DNA from: Candidatus Accumulibacter sp. UBA704
Lineage (GTDB): Bacteria; Pseudomonadota; Gammaproteobacteria; Burkholderiales; Rhodocyclaceae
Assembly: GCA_002304785.1 (NCBI GenBank)
Contig: DBMG01000019.1
Location: 1 to 16,177, forward strand
Reading direction: 5' to 3'
Length of the DNA stretch: 16,177 bases
The notes below the pieces were generated by a model. It was given only the letters and a program-made list of their open reading frames with translations, had not been told where the DNA came from and made no database searches. This document shows, one piece after another, positions 14,268 through 16,177 of this stretch. How positions within the stretch are numbered: the stretch's first letter is position 1; every line of letters starts with the position of its first letter. The position numbers and the translations under genes were made by a program.

Positions 14268-14305
14268 AGTCGCTGCCTCTTTTCATAAAGTCTGGATGGT
14301 GAAGC

Positions 14306-15766
14306 ATGGAGCATTTACTGTACATCGCCTTGTTGACCGCGGCGGGAACCCTGGCCGGCATCTTGGTGGGGGCCATTCCCGGGTTGTCCGCGACGATGGC
14401 GGTGGCCATCCTGGTATCGCTGACCTACGGCTGGGATGTCACGTCCGCGCTGGCGGTGATCATGGGTATTTACCAAGGGGCGGTGTTCGGCGGGTCGATC
14501 ACCGCCTGCCTGATCAATATCCCCGGCGCACCCTCCTCGGTGATCACGACGCTTGACGGTTATCCACTGGCCAAACGGGGAGAGGGCGGCATTGCCATTG
14601 GCTGGGCGTGTACCGAATCCTTTCTTGGCGGGTTGATCGGCATCCTGGCGCTATGGATCGGCACGCCGCTGATCGCCCGGATCGCCATCGGTTTTGCTCC
14701 CCAGGATTATTTCCTGTTGGCCGTCTTCGGCATCCTGCTGGTCGGCAGTTTCGCGGAAGGGTCGTTCGGCAAGGCGATGTTCACCGCTTCGCTCGGCATT
14801 GTCATGGGACTGATAGGTCTGGACCTGATCACCGGGATGCCGCGCCTGACCTATGGCAGCGATCTGCTGGTCAAGGGCGTTGATCTGGTCACGGCGATTC
14901 TCGGTTTGTTCGGGCTTTCCGAAGTTCTGTTCCAGTTGTATCAGAACTCCTCGGCACACGTAATCCAGAAGGTGGGCCGGGTGGTACCGCCGCTCAATCT
15001 GCTGGTCAAGTATCTGCCGTTGACGTTTCGGACCTCGTGCATTGGAATCCTGATCGGCGCGCTGCCCGGCGTGGGCGGGCCGATAGCCTCGCTCATGGCT
15101 TATGACCATGCCAAGCGCACGGTGAAGAATCCGTCGAGGCCCTTTGGCGAAGGCGCTTACGAGGGGGTCGTGGCCAGCGAATCGGCCAACAACGCGGCGA
15201 TCGGCGGAGCGATCATTCCCATGCTGACCTTGGGCATTCCCGGCGACGCGGTGACCGCGGTGATCATCGGAGCCTTCCAGATCCACGGTTTGCGGCCCGG
15301 TCCGATGTTGATGGCGGAGACTCCCGAACTGTTCAACATGATCGTGCTGTCCTTGGTCTTTGCCACCTTCTTTTTCCTGATCTTCGGAATACTTCTGATC
15401 AAGCCGTTCATCAAGCTGGTCAGCATCCCGCAAAACATCCTGCTGCCCCCGATCATCTTCATCACCGTGATCGGTGCCTATGCCATCAACAGCAGCCTGA
15501 TCGACGTGGCCTGGATGTCGTTCTTCGGCATTCTCGGATTCGTGTTCAAGCTGTACAAGTTCCCGATTCCACCCATGGTCCTGGGGCTGGTGCTCGGCCC
15601 GCTGATTGACGAAACCTTCCGCCGCACGATGATCTCCTATCGGGGCAACTTCGGCGATTTGCTCGGCGCCATTGCCGTCAGCCCGATCAGCCTTTCGGTG
15701 GTCGCGCTGATGGGCGTCACGTTCTACATGATGTTTAGGAAGCCGGCGAAGGCCAAGGCCGGGTAA
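14306..15766 (+). CDS. tctA: Tripartite tricarboxylate transporter large membrane subunit TctA
   Basis: The 486-residue protein has about ten or more membrane segments and the hallmark N-terminal signature GAIPGLSATMAVAIL, then GGSITACLINIPGAPSS and GYPLAKRGEGG. A second inverted half shows GALPGVGGPIASLMAYDHAKR and a GIPGDAVTAV motif. TctA is the sodium- or proton-driven permease that receives substrate from TctC. Its length is normal (about 500). The start follows a GGATGG-like ribosome site. It ends the operon; a convergent ABC ATPase gene begins 30 bases later and no clear terminator is visible in that gap. Confidence 0.93.
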   Translation: MEHLLYIALLTAAGTLAGILVGAIPGLSATMAVAILVSLTYGWDVTSALAVIMGIYQGAVFGGSITACLINIPGAPSSVITTLDGYPLAKRGEGGIAIGWACTESFLGGLIGILALWIGTPLIARIAIGFAPQDYFLLAVFGILLVGSFAEGSFGKAMFTASLGIVMGLIGLDLITGMPRLTYGSDLLVKGVDLVTAILGLFGLSEVLFQLYQNSSAHVIQKVGRVVPPLNLLVKYLPLTFRTSCIGILIGALPGVGGPIASLMAYDHAKRTVKNPSRPFGEGAYEGVVASESANNAAIGGAIIPMLTLGIPGDAVTAVIIGAFQIHGLRPGPMLMAETPELFNMIVLSLVFATFFFLIFGILLIKPFIKLVSIPQNILLPPIIFITVIGAYAINSSLIDVAWMSFFGILGFVFKLYKFPIPPMVLGLVLGPLIDETFRRTMISYRGNFGDLLGAIAVSPISLSVVALMGVTFYMMFRKPAKAKAG

Positions 15767-15796
15767 CCAACTCGGTGGTGCGTGCCGGGTTTGCCC

Positions 15797-16177
15797 TCAG
15801 ATCCGCTTCCCCGTTGCCGAATCGAAATAATGCAAGCGATCGGCACGTGGAGTGACGTGGATCGTGCTGCCGAGTTTCGGCGCTGCAAGCCCTTCGTCGC
15901 AGCGGATAATGACCAGTTCGCCGCCTTCGCCATGCTGCCAGCGGCCGTAAACCAGGCGCTCGGCGCCCAGCGTTTCCAGGGCATCGACCGTGAGCGCCCA
16001 TCCGTTCGATGGCGTGACGTCGAGATGTTCGGGACGAATGCCTACGGTTACGCCAGGTTTTGCCCCGGGTGCGTTCCTGATCAGGTTCATCGGCGGCGAT
16101 CCGATGAAGGTGGCGACGAAGGTGGATGCCGGACGGGCATAGACTTCCTCAGGGGTGCCGAACTGCTCCATGATGCC
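15797..16177 (-). CDS. ugpC: UgpC-like ABC transporter ATP-binding protein, C-terminal part only
   Basis: About 126 C-terminal residues are visible; the gene continues past the window edge. The part begins at MEQFGTPEEVYARPAS and FIGSPPMNL, the link between the ATPase and the regulatory domain in MalK/UgpC-type proteins. It then runs through GIRPEHL, VDALETLGAERLVYGRW and LHYFDSATGKRI, which closely follow the UgpC pattern of glycerol-3-phosphate importers. The Walker motifs lie outside the window. Other sugar ABC ATPases of the same subfamily are possible. It is convergent with tctA. Confidence 0.75.
   Translation of the reverse strand, partial: GIMEQFGTPEEVYARPASTFVATFIGSPPMNLIRNAPGAKPGVTVGIRPEHLDVTPSNGWALTVDALETLGAERLVYGRWQHGEGGELVIIRCDEGLAAPKLGSTIHVTPRADRLHYFDSATGKRI

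Overview
The window looks like chromosomal DNA of a betaproteobacterium. A relative of Azospira/Dechloromonas (Rhodocyclales) would fit best, because the central cluster has the gene set of the hypochlorite-response locus described in Azospira suillum (SigF/NrsF, MrpX, YedY1). Species cannot be fixed from the sequence alone. The flanks are GC-rich and well packed. A hand count of one 60-base line gives about 63% G+C in rep (4261-4320) against about 48% in msrA (5161-5220).

Layout. (1) 2-4596, + strand, core-type genes: the 3' part of a tagaturonate-epimerase-like gene (uxaE family), ubiB (ubiquinone biosynthesis kinase-like protein), an 18-bp perfect inverted repeat built from 9-bp units, and rep (DNA helicase). 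(2) 4597-5019: a spacer holding a broken N-terminal fragment of an AAA ATPase (DUF4143 type), with an 11-bp inverted repeat abutting its start codon. (3) 5020-9998: a reactive-chlorine / methionine-oxidation defence cluster. A minus-strand operon reads cytochrome b, yedY1-like Tat molybdoenzyme, mrpX-like Met-rich periplasmic peptide, periplasmic thioredoxin-like protein, CcdA-type thiol transporter, exported MsrA. Divergent from it is the sigF-nrsF pair on the + strand. Both directions start from matching GTAACC-N16-CGAA(T/C) promoters. (4) 9999-10324: a decayed spacer ending in a second copy of the 3' end of rep. (5) 10316-15766: a LysR regulator divergent from an operon of FAD-dependent oxidoreductase, TctC, TctB and TctA (tripartite tricarboxylate transporter). 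(6) 15797 to the end: the 3' part of a ugpC-like ABC ATPase on the minus strand.

How the genes work together. NrsF, a membrane protein with two cysteines, would release SigF on oxidative stress. SigF would then fire both divergent promoters. MrpX would act as a sacrificial methionine sink for HOCl-type oxidants. Its methionine sulfoxide, and that of other envelope proteins, could be repaired by two routes: YedY1 fed by the cytochrome b, and exported MsrA fed by thiol electrons through CcdA and the periplasmic thioredoxin.

The defence cluster sits between two direct copies of the last part of rep (52/56 identical), with broken genes at both edges. This suggests that it arrived as a mobile or recombining island. 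The LysR/FAD/Tct unit is a separate uptake-and-oxidation module for an unidentified organic acid.
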